Counted from the first letter of the stretch, positions 18,669 through 27,514 are shown. The stretch is DNA of 64,000 bases from Dorea_A amylophila (GCF_025567265.1 NZ_JAOQJW010000020.1:9747-73746); one strand, 5' to 3'. Numbers and translations: made by a program. Notes: a model not told the origin generated them from the letters alone.

Positions 18669-19109
18669 TTATTTGTTTCTTAATCTTGCAAAAAATCCCT
18701 TTTTCTTTTCCGGTACGTCCAGCGGACCTCTTACACCTTTTACTGCTGTGATGTAAATACCGCTGATAGTAGCTTTTACTTCTTTCTTAACCGGAATCAA
18801 AGGATAAACCTGTGCGTCGCACATAAGTGTCATGATCTTTGGTCCGACTTTGGCTTTTACTACCGGTACTTTAGAACGACGAAGATACTTTGGTGTATTT
18901 TCGATTACGATATCCGGTAAGCCGGCTTCTTTTAATTTCATACGACCTTTATCGATAACCAGGATGGAAACAGTCTGTGCAACTGCATCAAGTTGTGCCT
19001 GCTGATCTGCCTGTTTCTTCTCGGCTTTCTTTCCAACGAAATATAATACAACACATGCAACGATCAAAATCACAAGGATTACCAATAATACAATTGTAAA
19101 TGTCTTCAC
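18669..19109 (-). CDS. Single-pass membrane protein of unknown function
   Basis: A 146-residue protein with one N-terminal membrane helix (about residues 3-24) and a Lys/Gln-rich coiled stretch GKKAEKKQADQQAQLDA. A compact basic domain (VIDKGRMKL, VGPKIMTLM, GIYITAVKGVRGP) follows. The frame extends to 19154, but AGGAGGTTTATT lies just before GTG 19109, so that is the start. I do not recognise the family. It is convergent with the DUF1934 gene. Confidence 0.65.
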   Translation of the reverse strand: MKTFTIVLLVILVILIVACVVLYFVGKKAEKKQADQQAQLDAVAQTVSILVIDKGRMKLKEAGLPDIVIENTPKYLRRSKVPVVKAKVGPKIMTLMCDAQVYPLIPVKKEVKATISGIYITAVKGVRGPLDVPEKKKGFFARLRNK

Positions 19110-19358
19110 AATAAACCTCCTATATTCTATATTCCATAACAAATATTCTAACATTGTTTTGGTGGGAGTGCAAGAAGTATACGGGAAAAGTAGACGATTT
19201 CAAAATGAAAAATTTGATAAAAGAATGAAATATATGTGAAAATGCTATGAAAGTTTTTCTAAATGTGATATAACAAAATAGTATGCGTAAACGTATACCA
19301 AGAAATCAGATGGGATTATGATGCCCACCTTAAAATGAATAATAAAACGAGGTGCACT

Positions 19359-20474
19359 ATGAAAAAGAAAGTGGCAATGTTATTAACAGGTGTTATGGCA
19401 GTCTCTCTTATGATGACTGGTTGCCAGTCTGCCAAAGGTCTGGAAACAGAGAATATTAAGATTTCTGTTTATAAAGGCGTTGAAGTAGATAAGGTTGACA
19501 AACCAAGTGAAGTAACGGATGATGATGTGAATACACAGATTCAATCAGTACTGGATGAAAATTCGACAACAGAAGAAGTAACAGGCCGTGCAGTAAAGAA
19601 AGGTGATACAGCGACAATTGATTTTGTCGGAAAGATGAACGGAGAAGCATTTGACGGCGGATCATCCACAGATTATCCATTGGAGATAGGTTCAAACTCT
19701 TTCATCGATGGATTTGAAGACAGTATCATCGGACATAATGCAGGCGATACCTTTGACTGGAACGGAAAGTTTCCGGAGAATTACGGAAGTTCTGACCTGG
19801 CAGGAAAAGATGTTACATTTACAATTACAGTAAAATCTATTTCCAAAAAGAAGACACCGAAGCTTACGGACAAGTTTGTAAAGAAGGTGTCAAAGGAATC
19901 TAAGACAGTAAAAGAATATAAAGAAGAAGTGAAGAAGTCTCTCGAGGAAGATAACGAGAAGACATATAATGATTCTTTACAGCAGGCAGCATGGCAGAAG
20001 GTTCTTGATAATACAAAAGTTAAGAAATACCCTGAGAAAGATGTAAAGAAGATTGAAGATTCTCTGATCTCTCAGTACAAATCTGTTGCAGAAGCTTACA
20101 ATATGTCATATGATGATCTGATCGAACAGCAGATGGGAACAACTGTTGAGAAATTCGAAAAGCAGGTAACAAAAGCTGCAAAATCCAGTGTAAAGCAGAC
20201 ATTGGTAACAAAGGCAATTGCAGATAAAGAGAACATTAAGTTAGATGATGAGACTTATAAGACAGAGCTTAAGAAGATTGCGGATGCATACGGATACGAC
20301 AGTGTGAAGGCTCTGAAGAAAGCCGCATCCAAGTCAGAACTGAAAGAGATTGCACTGAATGATCTTGTAAAAGAATGGCTGGCTAACCAGTGCATTCAGG
20401 TTGAGACAAGCTCAAGCAGTTCATCAAGCTCGAGTGATTCATCAAGTTCAAGTAGTTCAGACTCAGGCAATTAA
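19359..20474 (+). CDS. FKBP-type peptidyl-prolyl isomerase lipoprotein, trigger-factor-like
   Basis: An extracytoplasmic folding factor of 371 residues. The lipoprotein signal ends TGC with Cys22. An FKBP domain covers about residues 75-165 (KGDTATIDFVGKMNGEAFDGG, FPENYGSSDLAGKDVTFT). A helical trigger-factor C-domain-like region follows to about residue 345, and a Ser-rich tail ends the protein. The frame opens at 19335, but GAGGTGCACT precedes ATG 19359 and the signal peptide begins there. The anchor places it outside the membrane, unlike ribosomal trigger factor. The Ser tail is low-complexity. Confidence 0.86.
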   Translation: MKKKVAMLLTGVMAVSLMMTGCQSAKGLETENIKISVYKGVEVDKVDKPSEVTDDDVNTQIQSVLDENSTTEEVTGRAVKKGDTATIDFVGKMNGEAFDGGSSTDYPLEIGSNSFIDGFEDSIIGHNAGDTFDWNGKFPENYGSSDLAGKDVTFTITVKSISKKKTPKLTDKFVKKVSKESKTVKEYKEEVKKSLEEDNEKTYNDSLQQAAWQKVLDNTKVKKYPEKDVKKIEDSLISQYKSVAEAYNMSYDDLIEQQMGTTVEKFEKQVTKAAKSSVKQTLVTKAIADKENIKLDDETYKTELKKIADAYGYDSVKALKKAASKSELKEIALNDLVKEWLANQCIQVETSSSSSSSSSDSSSSSSSDSGN

Positions 20475-20511
20475 GCCGGACTGAATTGAAAGCAAAAGAA
20501 AATATAAAGAT

Positions 20512-20580
20512 AAAAAAACTTCCCCGGAGTTTCTGGCATGGCACCATTCTGGTGCGGCAGAATAGACGGGGAGTTTTTTT
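20512..20580. terminator. Bidirectional terminator between convergent genes
   Basis: AAAAAACTTCCCCG and CGGGGAGTTTTTTT form long outer arms around an inner hairpin (GCACCATTCTGGTGC). It serves the lipoprotein gene and the opposing pseudouridine synthase gene. Confidence 0.85.
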
Positions 20581-20583
20581 ATC

Positions 20584-21174
20584 TTAAGCATTATCCGGAA
20601 AGATTTCTTTCCACTCACCGGGACGCAGCGATTCATCAAGTACAATATTTCCGATGGAAATGCGTTTCAATTCAATCACGCAGCAGTGGACCGATTTCAT
20701 CATGCGCCGGATCTGACGTTTCTTCCCTTCGGAAATGGTAATTATTCCATAGGTAACAGGGTGTTCAGGACGGTTTTTGTGGATATCTTTCTGAATCTCC
20801 ACCGGTAATGTGGAAAGAATATCGGACATTACCGCATGTCCTGTTACGGTAATTTCAGCCGGGACGGTCGGGGTATCGGCGCCTTTCAGAATGACACCTG
20901 TTTCCAGCTTGTGTACCAGTTCCGGTGTCAGATTGCCGAGAAGGGTGAATTCATAAGTTTTCTTTTTGTGATAGGAAGGATGAGTGAGCTTCTGATTGAA
21001 GATACCGTCATCCGTGATCAGGAGAAGTCCGGTCGTCTCACGGTCAAGGCGTCCGACCGGAGAAAGCCTGTCATTATGTAATTCTTCAAAATAGTCCATA
21101 ACCGTCGGATAGCGGTCATCGCGTCTGGCAGTGACACAGCCGAAAGGTTTGTGAAACATGTAGTAGTGAGGCAT
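20584..21174 (-). CDS. RsuA-family pseudouridine synthase lacking the S4 domain
   Basis: An rRNA pseudouridine synthase of the RsuA/RluE type, 196 residues. It begins directly with the catalytic domain: HKPFGCVTARRD near residue 8, then the catalytic-Asp motif PVGRLDRETTGLLLITDDG near residue 39. EGKKRQIRRMM near residue 153 is the second family signature. Most RsuA relatives start with an S4 RNA-binding domain of about 60 residues; none precedes it here. The open frame reaches 21237, but AAAGGAGTCACAAC lies before ATG 21174. The substrate position is not certain. Confidence 0.88.
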   Translation of the reverse strand: MPHYYMFHKPFGCVTARRDDRYPTVMDYFEELHNDRLSPVGRLDRETTGLLLITDDGIFNQKLTHPSYHKKKTYEFTLLGNLTPELVHKLETGVILKGADTPTVPAEITVTGHAVMSDILSTLPVEIQKDIHKNRPEHPVTYGIITISEGKKRQIRRMMKSVHCCVIELKRISIGNIVLDESLRPGEWKEIFPDNA

Positions 21175-21311
21175 TGTTGTGACTCCTTTATTGGTTCTTT
21201 TCAGAGTTGTTCCGGGGAAAATCTCTGTGTAAAGCATACCACAGAAAAAGGAATAAATGATTGCTTATTGACAAAATTTATTAATTATGATATTTTCTTT
21301 TAGATGATAAA

Positions 21312-21440
21312 TGACCGATGGGGGAGTAACAGGCGTATAACGCAACAAGTCAACATACTGATCGATGGATCTGGCTTGTTTTAATTTGTGAGACTCATGT
21401 GTAGCTGTAATATCTATGCGTGGACTCTCTCTATCCTATA
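21312..21440 (+). ncRNA. yybP-ykoY manganese riboswitch upstream of mntP
   Basis: The leader has the conserved loop GGGGAGTAAC at 21320-21330. A stem AACAAGTCAACATACTGATC with its partner around TGGCTTGTT, and the second conserved loop TGAGAC at 21389-21394, follow in the right order. These are hallmarks of the Mn(II)-sensing yybP-ykoY family, which commonly controls mntP. A terminator follows at 21453-21490, and the gene starts 40 bp later. High Mn(II) would be expected to stop terminator formation. Confidence 0.85.
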
Positions 21441-21452
21441 AAGAAAGTATAG

Positions 21453-21490
21453 ACCAGGTATGGCAGGCAGCTGCTGTATCTGGTTTTTTT
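21453..21490 (+). terminator. Riboswitch expression-platform terminator
   Basis: ACCAGGTATGGCAG pairs with CTGCTGTATCTGGT (with G-T pairs) around GCAG, followed by seven T. It lies between the aptamer and mntP. Confidence 0.78.
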
Positions 21491-21529
21491 GTTGTCATGC
21501 GTTTGAACTTAATTTTGGAGGAAATGATA

Positions 21530-22111
21530 ATGGAGTGGAATTTTTTATTCTTTATGAACAGTGTCTTACTTGGAGTGGGACTGGCAATGGATGCATTTTC
21601 TGTCTCGCTGGCAAATGGAATGAATGAAAAAAATATGAAGAAATCAAGAATGGCTTATATTGCGGGAGTATATGCATTCTTTCAGTTCCTGATGCCTATG
21701 ATAGGATGGATATGTGTGCATACGATCGTACAGGTTTTTGGACAGTTTCAGAAGTTCATTCCGTGGATCGCATTGATTTTGCTTTTGTATATCGGAGGAA
21801 GCATGATCAAAGAATCTATGCAGAGTGAAGAGGAAAAGGAAGAAGTGAAAAGATTAAGTTTTGCCGTGCTTATGATGCAGGGGATTGCAACATCGATTGA
21901 TGCGTTGTCGGTAGGATTTACCACTGCCGGGTATGATTTGGTTATGGCTGTAGTCTGTTCACTGATCGTGGCAGTGGTAACGTTTGTGATATGTGAGACA
22001 GGGCTGTGCCTCGGTAAGACTCTGGGAACAAAGCTGTCAGGAAAGGCAGATGTTCTGGGAGGTGTAATCTTGATAGGAATCGGAATTGTGTCATGGGGAC
22101 GGGGAATGTGA
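21530..22111 (+). CDS. mntP: Manganese efflux pump MntP
   Basis: A 193-residue inner-membrane exporter with six predicted membrane helices. The first repeat contains GVGLAMDAFSVSLANGM near residue 15, and the second contains GIATSIDALSVGF near residue 120; the paired Asp residues are the family's metal ligands. The frame runs back to 21416 through the riboswitch terminator, which is not translated. TTGGAGGAAATGATA places the start at ATG 21530. The riboswitch upstream supports Mn(II) as the exported ion. Confidence 0.93.
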   Translation: MEWNFLFFMNSVLLGVGLAMDAFSVSLANGMNEKNMKKSRMAYIAGVYAFFQFLMPMIGWICVHTIVQVFGQFQKFIPWIALILLLYIGGSMIKESMQSEEEKEEVKRLSFAVLMMQGIATSIDALSVGFTTAGYDLVMAVVCSLIVAVVTFVICETGLCLGKTLGTKLSGKADVLGGVILIGIGIVSWGRGM

Positions 22112-22264
22112 CTTTTTTTCTGTCCCCGGTGGCAGGCTGCGTAAATACGCTGTGTAAAATAATTTTGACACGAAAATTGATGCGAAAAACGGTCATGTAA
22201 AGGAAGTTTGATAGACATTGGACACGCAATGTGGAAAGATGTTCCTGAAAGGAGAAACGCAGAT

Positions 22265-22672
22265 ATGGAAATTGGGAAAAAATTAAAAGACGCTCGTACG
22301 AAATCCGGATTTACCCAGGAAACAGTTGCAGAAAAGATCAATGTGTCCAGACAGACCATTTCAAACTGGGAAAATGAAAAATCCTATCCGGATATTATAA
22401 GCGTCATTGAGTTGAGCAGCCTTTATTCCATAAGTCTTGATGATTTATTGAAAGGGGACGAAAGAATGATGGAACATCTGGAAGAAAGCACAAATGTAGT
22501 CAAAAGCAATCAAAAATTGATAGGAGCGATCATACTTAATATTATCACGGTTATTCTATTGATTACCTTAAGTATGTTCCTGCCGGATAAGATATATTAT
22601 CTGATTATGGTATTTTGTCTGGCTATTGTGAGCTCAGCAGTATTGCTTTATCAGATTATCAGACGTATTTAA
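22265..22672 (+). CDS. HTH (Xre) regulator with two C-terminal membrane helices
   Basis: A 135-residue membrane-bound transcriptional regulator. The Xre-type helix-turn-helix occupies residues 1-60 (KLKDARTKSGFTQETVAEK, VSRQTISNWENEKSYPD). Two hydrophobic segments span about residues 83-103 and 108-128. GAAAGGAGAAACGCAGAT fixes ATG 22265; the longer frame from 22208 lacks a ribosome site. The gene after it, 9 bp downstream, also encodes a small membrane protein, so the pair may be one unit. The signal and target are unknown. Confidence 0.82.
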   Translation: MEIGKKLKDARTKSGFTQETVAEKINVSRQTISNWENEKSYPDIISVIELSSLYSISLDDLLKGDERMMEHLEESTNVVKSNQKLIGAIILNIITVILLITLSMFLPDKIYYLIMVFCLAIVSSAVLLYQIIRRI

Positions 22673-22681
22673 GGGAGAAAT

Positions 22682-23020
22682 ATGATGGATAAAAATATTG
22701 TATTGGCTGTGATATTTGGTGCGGCCGCAGTTGTCGGAGCTATGGAAACGGTATATCAGATCTATCAGTTAACGGTGATGGATGCAGCCGCCCGTGGATT
22801 AAAACATCCAAAATTATGGGGACTGCTTGCTGCGAACGGGAATAATTCGAGTGGGTTGTTACTATATCTAATAGGTCGAAGGAACTATCCGATGAATTCC
22901 ATAGACAGCAGACAGTTAGTGGTTATGGAGAAAAGGAAAAAGGCAGCCGGTATGGGGTTAGTGTTTGTGGCTGTCGGAGCGATTGGATTGCTGGTGTGTC
23001 TGGGAAGAGTTGGTTTATAA
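22682..23020 (+). CDS. Small two-helix membrane protein
   Basis: A 112-residue protein with hydrophobic segments at about residues 6-26 and 91-110 and a basic central loop (GLKHPKLWGLL, RRNYPMNS). I do not recognise the family. TAAGGGAGAAAT precedes two in-frame ATGs (22682 and 22685). It is 9 bp behind the membrane-bound HTH gene and probably co-transcribed. Confidence 0.55.
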   Translation: MMDKNIVLAVIFGAAAVVGAMETVYQIYQLTVMDAAARGLKHPKLWGLLAANGNNSSGLLLYLIGRRNYPMNSIDSRQLVVMEKRKKAAGMGLVFVAVGAIGLLVCLGRVGL

Positions 23021-23124
23021 GGCTTATATAAGGGAAACTCCGAAAGTACAAAAGGAAAATGCAGACATACATCAAAATGCCCTTGCATAGATTGTAAAAA
23101 ACAATTTATGCAGGGGTTATTTTT

Positions 23125-23256
23125 ATGAAAGATTACATTGAGGAGAGGGCAGTAGAAATCGCATATTATATCATCGAACATAAAGCCACTGTGCGTCAGA
23201 CCGCGAAGGAGTTTGGGGTTAGTAAGAGTACGATACATATAGTAGTAATAAAATAG
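23125..23256 (+). pseudogene. spoIIID: 5' part of spoIIID, interrupted after codon 38
   Basis: SpoIIID is a small mother-cell DNA-binding protein that switches the sigma-E programme to sigma K. The first 38 codons match its start: MKDYIEERAVEIAYYIIEH, then TVRQTAKEFGVSKSTIH, the helix-turn-helix. From codon 39 the frame reads only IVVIK and stops at 23256. The missing 49 codons are at 32736-32885 in the same frame phase. The core ACATA spans codons 37-39, and joining the two cores gives an intact 87-residue SpoIIID. As it stands, the recognition helix is cut and the product should be inactive. AGGGGTTATTTTT precedes the ATG. Confidence 0.9.
23235..23239 (+). other. attL core (ACATA) of the spoIIID element
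   Basis: ACATA in the spoIIID codons ATA-CAT-A is repeated at 32732-32736. Exchange between the copies restores spoIIID without base change. Large serine recombinases use short cores of this kind. Confidence 0.8.
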
Positions 23257-23301
23257 AACGTTATACAAATATAATATATTCAATCAAATAAGATATAGAA
23301 G

Positions 23302-23360
23302 GAAGCAAGTTTGAAGAAATATTTGGGTGGAAATATTTGTTTGGGCTTGCTTTTAGTGTT
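23302..23360 (+). terminator. Terminator-like hairpin just inside attL
   Basis: GAAGCAAG and CTTGCTTTTAG form the outer stem; AAATATTT repeated around GGGTGG forms the inner stem. It would stop spoIIID transcripts about 50 bases past the truncated frame. The rest of 23257-23520 is AT-rich without a gene. Confidence 0.55.
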
Positions 23361-23520
23361 TTTATATGAAGTTAGATAGCAGATTGAAAAGGAAATAGAT
23401 AGGTGTTATATTTTAGATAATGAAAATGGAATTATTGATTAGGATAATTGATTTACATTAAAAATATACCAGAAGAAAATAAAAAGGAAGATATATTGAA
23501 AGGATTGGGGGACCATTTAA

Positions 23521-25245
23521 TTGAGAAAATGTGAGAATATTTATGAAGAAATATGTGCTCTCGAACCAGTTGTTGATTCCTTGCCTTGTGTACATAATAA
23601 TATGACAATGCAGGGAAGAAGAAAAGTTTTTTATATAAGTGATATTCATTGTGATATGAAAATGAAAAAGGGATTTAAGGATTTTTCTGATAAGGAATAT
23701 ATAAATCATGTTATTAAAAAGATGAACGGAGATGATCCATTTGGGGATAATCCATTGATTATAGTGGGAGATATTGATTGTTGTACAGAAAATGTGGATT
23801 ATTTTTTTTCACAGCTTAGAATGCGCAGAGATGGTATTATAATTTTTGTATTGGGAAATCATGAGATATGGGCTTATGACATGGCGGTTTCTGATTTAGA
23901 TGAAATAATTAAAAGGTATCGAGTTATTTGTAAAAAACATGATGTGATAATGCTACAAAATGAATTGGCATTCTTTTATGATGATAGAACAGGAAATGGA
24001 GAATTACTTTCGTTCAGTCATCATCATGTAATTTCGGAAAATGAATTATCAGAGTTAGCAATTGATGAAATACAAGTGTATGCAGAAAAAGCAAAAATGA
24101 TTGTATTTGGAGGACTAGGTTTTTCCGGAAAGTGTAAAACTTTAACATCAGAAGGTAGTATATATAATGCTGATATAGGATTATATAGAGATGCTGTTCC
24201 TACGCTTGCGGAAGATATTATACAAGCAGAAAAAAGTGAAAAAGCATATTTAAAAGTATTAGAAGCATTATCTAATTATAATGTTATTATTGCAACCCAT
24301 TGTCCGCTGGATAATTGGAGTGAAAGGGGCTATAATTCTAATTTCATCTATCTTAGTGGGCATACACACCATAATATATTTCATATGTCCTCAGATAAAA
24401 CAGTTTTCGCAGACAATCAGGTTGGATATTCTAGTGATGATTACGATTTGAGATACTTTTTAATTAACGGTACATATGATAGCTTTATAAATTATTCTGA
24501 TGGTATTTATAAGATTACATATGAACAATATATTGATTTTAATATTGGGAAAAATGTTAGATTAAAAAAGAAAAATGATGGAAAGCAAATTGTATTATTA
24601 AAAAAGGGCTTTGCACATATGTTTGTATATTATAATCGTAGTAATAAACTGATGCTATTAAATGGAGGTAGTCCAAAACAGCTTTATCATGAATTGAATT
24701 ATTATTACAAAAATCTCGATAAATATGTGTCTAATATAAAAACAATAATGAATTCTTACATGGATAAATTGTTGAATATCTCTAAAGTAATTAAATCAAT
24801 TGGTGGAGATGGTAGTATTCATGGCTGCATTGTCGATATTGATTATTATAATCATATATATATTAATCCGGTGGATGGAAAAATTACCCCATATTTTGCG
24901 TATGATATGGAACAAAAATATGTATATAAAGATTTATATACACTTCTTGCAGAAAAGAAGCCTTCTTTACTTTCAGGATATGTTGAATGGCAAAAAATCG
25001 ATTCAAATAATGAAATAGTTGTTCGAAACACAGAATTAACAGATTTAGCTGTTTTAGTGACGGATAAAAAAATATATAGTGCTTCGAAAATTATAAAATC
25101 AATTCAATATCTTTTATTTCAAGATGTTGTTAGAGAGTGGAACGATAAAATATTGCGTATAAGTAATAGAGAAGAGACTATTGGAGAAATGGAAAGACTA
25201 GAAATTGATAATAGCATTTATCAGTCAATTCTGCAAAGTAATTAA
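23521..25245 (+). CDS. Calcineurin-like metallophosphoesterase
   Basis: A 574-residue protein. The N-terminal 310 residues carry all metallophosphatase motifs in order: ISDIHCD near residue 40, VGDID near residue 81, LGNHE near residue 113, ATHCP near residue 259, and SGHTHHN near residue 280. The C-terminal 260 residues have no domain that I recognise. The start is taken at TTG 23521 after GGATTGGGGGACC; ATG 23602 is an alternative. It is AT-rich and stands alone between attL and the replication genes. The substrate is unknown; nucleic acid or nucleotide turnover is possible. Confidence 0.75.
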   Translation: MRKCENIYEEICALEPVVDSLPCVHNNMTMQGRRKVFYISDIHCDMKMKKGFKDFSDKEYINHVIKKMNGDDPFGDNPLIIVGDIDCCTENVDYFFSQLRMRRDGIIIFVLGNHEIWAYDMAVSDLDEIIKRYRVICKKHDVIMLQNELAFFYDDRTGNGELLSFSHHHVISENELSELAIDEIQVYAEKAKMIVFGGLGFSGKCKTLTSEGSIYNADIGLYRDAVPTLAEDIIQAEKSEKAYLKVLEALSNYNVIIATHCPLDNWSERGYNSNFIYLSGHTHHNIFHMSSDKTVFADNQVGYSSDDYDLRYFLINGTYDSFINYSDGIYKITYEQYIDFNIGKNVRLKKKNDGKQIVLLKKGFAHMFVYYNRSNKLMLLNGGSPKQLYHELNYYYKNLDKYVSNIKTIMNSYMDKLLNISKVIKSIGGDGSIHGCIVDIDYYNHIYINPVDGKITPYFAYDMEQKYVYKDLYTLLAEKKPSLLSGYVEWQKIDSNNEIVVRNTELTDLAVLVTDKKIYSASKIIKSIQYLLFQDVVREWNDKILRISNREETIGEMERLEIDNSIYQSILQSN

Positions 25246-25393
25246 TATATAAGAAATTCTACATGAATAATAAAGAGCAAGATCCATCCGGGTAATACCG
25301 TATCGTAATAATTGAAAATAATATTTAGAAATTAGGAATATTATATTGGCTACATTGAAAATGTAAGCAGGTAAAAATTGAATATTTTTTACA

Positions 25394-25423
25394 GAGCATC
25401 TGGCAGAAGCCGGGTGCTTTTTT
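25394..25423 (+). terminator. Terminator after the metallophosphoesterase
   Basis: AGCATCTGGC pairs with GCCGGGTGCT around AGAA, followed by six T. Confidence 0.75.
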
Positions 25424-25550
25424 GAATATTTTGAAAGAAAATATCATGTAAATGGTGCGGAAATCTTTGATGGAAGCTAATTAGATGAAGATGAAATTGA
25501 ATCAAGAGGATAAAAATAGAATATTCATCAAGAATAAACTTGTTAAACAC

Positions 25551-25622
25551 AGGTGAATCTTGCTCTTGTATAAAAATTCAGATTAAAAAGAAGAAAGAAA
25601 TAACAAAGAGCGAGATTCACTA
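25551..25622. repeat. Inverted repeat upstream of the RepA-like gene
   Basis: AGGTGAATCTTGCTCTTGT (25551-25569) is inverted as ACAAAGAGCGAGATTCACT (25603-25621) with one gap and one mismatch. A related AAAGAGCAAGAT lies near 25272. The gap 25424-25839 otherwise holds no gene. An origin or operator role is possible because of the initiator gene beside it. Confidence 0.5.
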
Positions 25623-25839
25623 GGGATTTATAGTACCTTAACTGGTTCTCTGCTTATCTTTAAGATTATGCGGAATTTTGGGATGCACAGTAATGAAATT
25701 ATGAAAAAATTAAAAAAATTCTGATGAGGGGGCTGTATTTTATGCCCTCTCCCTTTGTATATATAGAGGGATAAATTTTTGTGGATATAAAATTCAAAAA
25801 TATATTTCCTCAAATATTGAGAAGGTGAGGAAGAAACAA

Positions 25840-26397
25840 ATGAAATATTTGTACATGAATGAGCAGGAGCGGCAGAAGCAGTATTATTAATTTCCAAAAT
25901 TCTTGCTGGAATTACAGCTAAGTCAGAATGCAAGAATTATTTATATGCTGTTGTATGACCGGGCGAGAATATCACGAAAGAATAATTGGACAGATGAGGA
26001 TGGAAGAGTATATGCAATATTTCCAATTGAAGAACTATCACAGAAAACCGGGAAGTGCAAATCTTCTGTTAAAAAGGCTTTGAAAGAACTAGATGATGCA
26101 GGACTGCTAATTCGGAAATTTGGTGGATTTTCAAAACCAAGACATATGTATGTAATGATACCAGACAAAGTAGAGGTTTCTGGAAAGGTACAATTACAGA
26201 CAGATATAAAGAAAGCCGATAGAGAGTTAAAAAATGAGCTTTCATATGGTCAGAATGATAACTCTACGAAGGATATAAATACGGCATCTAATAAAGTAAT
26301 AGAGAAAAATAACTCAAGTAATAAGTATGGAGTAAGTAGTTACAGTATAAAGAATCAAAAGATGAATTATGAGTGTGGGGAGGGAGAAAGCCTGTGA
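25840..26397 (+). pseudogene. RepA_N-type replication initiator with an in-frame ochre codon
   Basis: The reading frame starts at ATG 25840 after AAGGTGAGG with MKYLYMNEQERQKQYY. It meets TAA at 25888-25890, then continues FPKFLLELQLSQNARIIYMLLYDRARISRKNNW and so on to 26397. RepA_N proteins normally read YYQ-PK here, so the TAA most likely replaces a CAA (Gln). The remainder has the family's HTH segment (IEELSQKTGKCKSSVKKAL). A downstream TTG at 25903 has no ribosome site. The protein is probably not made in full length unless the stop is suppressed. It overlaps the next gene by one base (TGATG). Confidence 0.72.
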
Positions 26398-27185
26398 TGT
26401 ATGAGATACAAACATATTTAGGCGCAGATGGATTGATGCATTGTACTGTTTGTAAAGAACCCGTAGAAGCATTTTATCCAAAAGGTTCTTTGCTTGAAAT
26501 GAGAAAGCATCACAGGCAGTGTGCGTGTGAAAGGAAGGCATATGCAGAAGAGGCACAATATTATAAAGAAAAAGAGCATCGGGAGCTAATCGCAAGAAAT
26601 AAGAAAATCTGCTTTGAGGAAAAAGAAATGGAGGGATTTACATTTCAAAATGTAGAAAGAGATAGTGGCGTTATAAGAATCGCAGAAGAATATGTAACAA
26701 ACTGGCAAAAAATGAAGCAAAACCATATGGGATATTTGTTCTGGGGACCAGTTGGAACAGGAAAAAGTTATCTGGCTGCTTGTATTGCGAATGCATTGCT
26801 GGAAAAAGAAGTTACCGTGAAAATGACAAATTTCAACACCATATTAAATGATTTGTTTGCAGCTGAAGACAAGACAGAATATATCAGATTATTGAATGGA
26901 TATGAGCTTTTAATTATTGATGATCTTGGTGTAGAACGGAGCAGTGAGTATGCATTAGAAAATATTTTCGGTGTGATTGATTGGAGATATCGATCGGGGA
27001 AACCTTTGATTATCACAACAAATCTTCCTTTAGCACAATTAAAACAAGAGACAAAAATTGAGAAGAAAAGAATTTATGACAGAATTCTGGAAAGATGTAT
27101 TCCGGTAAAAATTGATGGAGTCAGCAGACGAGAAGCCATGGCAAATGACAATATGCAGACTATGAAAAACATTCTGAAAATCTAG
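26397..27185 (+). CDS. DnaC/IstB-like helicase-loader ATPase
   Basis: A 262-residue AAA+ protein of the DnaC type. A Cys-containing N-terminal part (CTVCKEP, HHRQCACERKAYAE) resembles a zinc-binding start. The ATPase has Walker A FWGPVGTGKSYLA near residue 121 and Walker B LLIIDDLG near residue 178, with ITTNLP as sensor 1. The start ATG overlaps the RepA stop. RepA/DnaC pairs are a common accessory module in Tn1549-like elements; they probably support replication of an excised circle. Confidence 0.85.
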   Translation: MYEIQTYLGADGLMHCTVCKEPVEAFYPKGSLLEMRKHHRQCACERKAYAEEAQYYKEKEHRELIARNKKICFEEKEMEGFTFQNVERDSGVIRIAEEYVTNWQKMKQNHMGYLFWGPVGTGKSYLAACIANALLEKEVTVKMTNFNTILNDLFAAEDKTEYIRLLNGYELLIIDDLGVERSSEYALENIFGVIDWRYRSGKPLIITTNLPLAQLKQETKIEKKRIYDRILERCIPVKIDGVSRREAMANDNMQTMKNILKI

Positions 27186-27253
27186 GACTATTTCAGGAGG
27201 AATTTTCATAGTAATGGACAAAGAGTGAGCAGGGAGGAGGTGGAAACTTCACC

Positions 27254-27418
27254 GTGGCGAAAAGAAAACTGAACTATCGATTTCATAATCCAAATCCGGT
27301 GGAAGTAACCGCCGATTACATATTGAAAGTGATGATAGAAGCGAATACTGAGAAGGTGGAGAAGATATTGCGGGAGAATATGGTGCAGATGGAAGTAAAT
27401 GAATGTGAACTGGGATAA
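27254..27418 (+). CDS. TnpW-like transposon-encoded protein
   Basis: A 54-residue protein starting at GTG 27254: AKRKLNYRFHNPNP, then TADYILKVMIEANTEKVEKIL. This pattern is that of the small TnpW proteins next to recombinases in Tn1549-like elements. GGGAGGAGGTGG lies about 12 bp upstream. The function is unknown. It supports the origin of this element from that group. Confidence 0.72.
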   Translation: MAKRKLNYRFHNPNPVEVTADYILKVMIEANTEKVEKILRENMVQMEVNECELG

Positions 27419-27514
27419 AGCGGATAGATGAGGAATGGATTGAAAGTCATTAATATGAAGTCTAAGGTGTATAATTTTGCCGAAAATTGCCGAAATGTAA
27501 ATTATAATATAAAA

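Noticed and set aside
23066..23073. CATACATC upstream of spoIIID as a sigma-E -10 box
   Set aside because: The -10 is similar to the consensus, but no matching -35 was found at the right distance, so it was not listed as a promoter.
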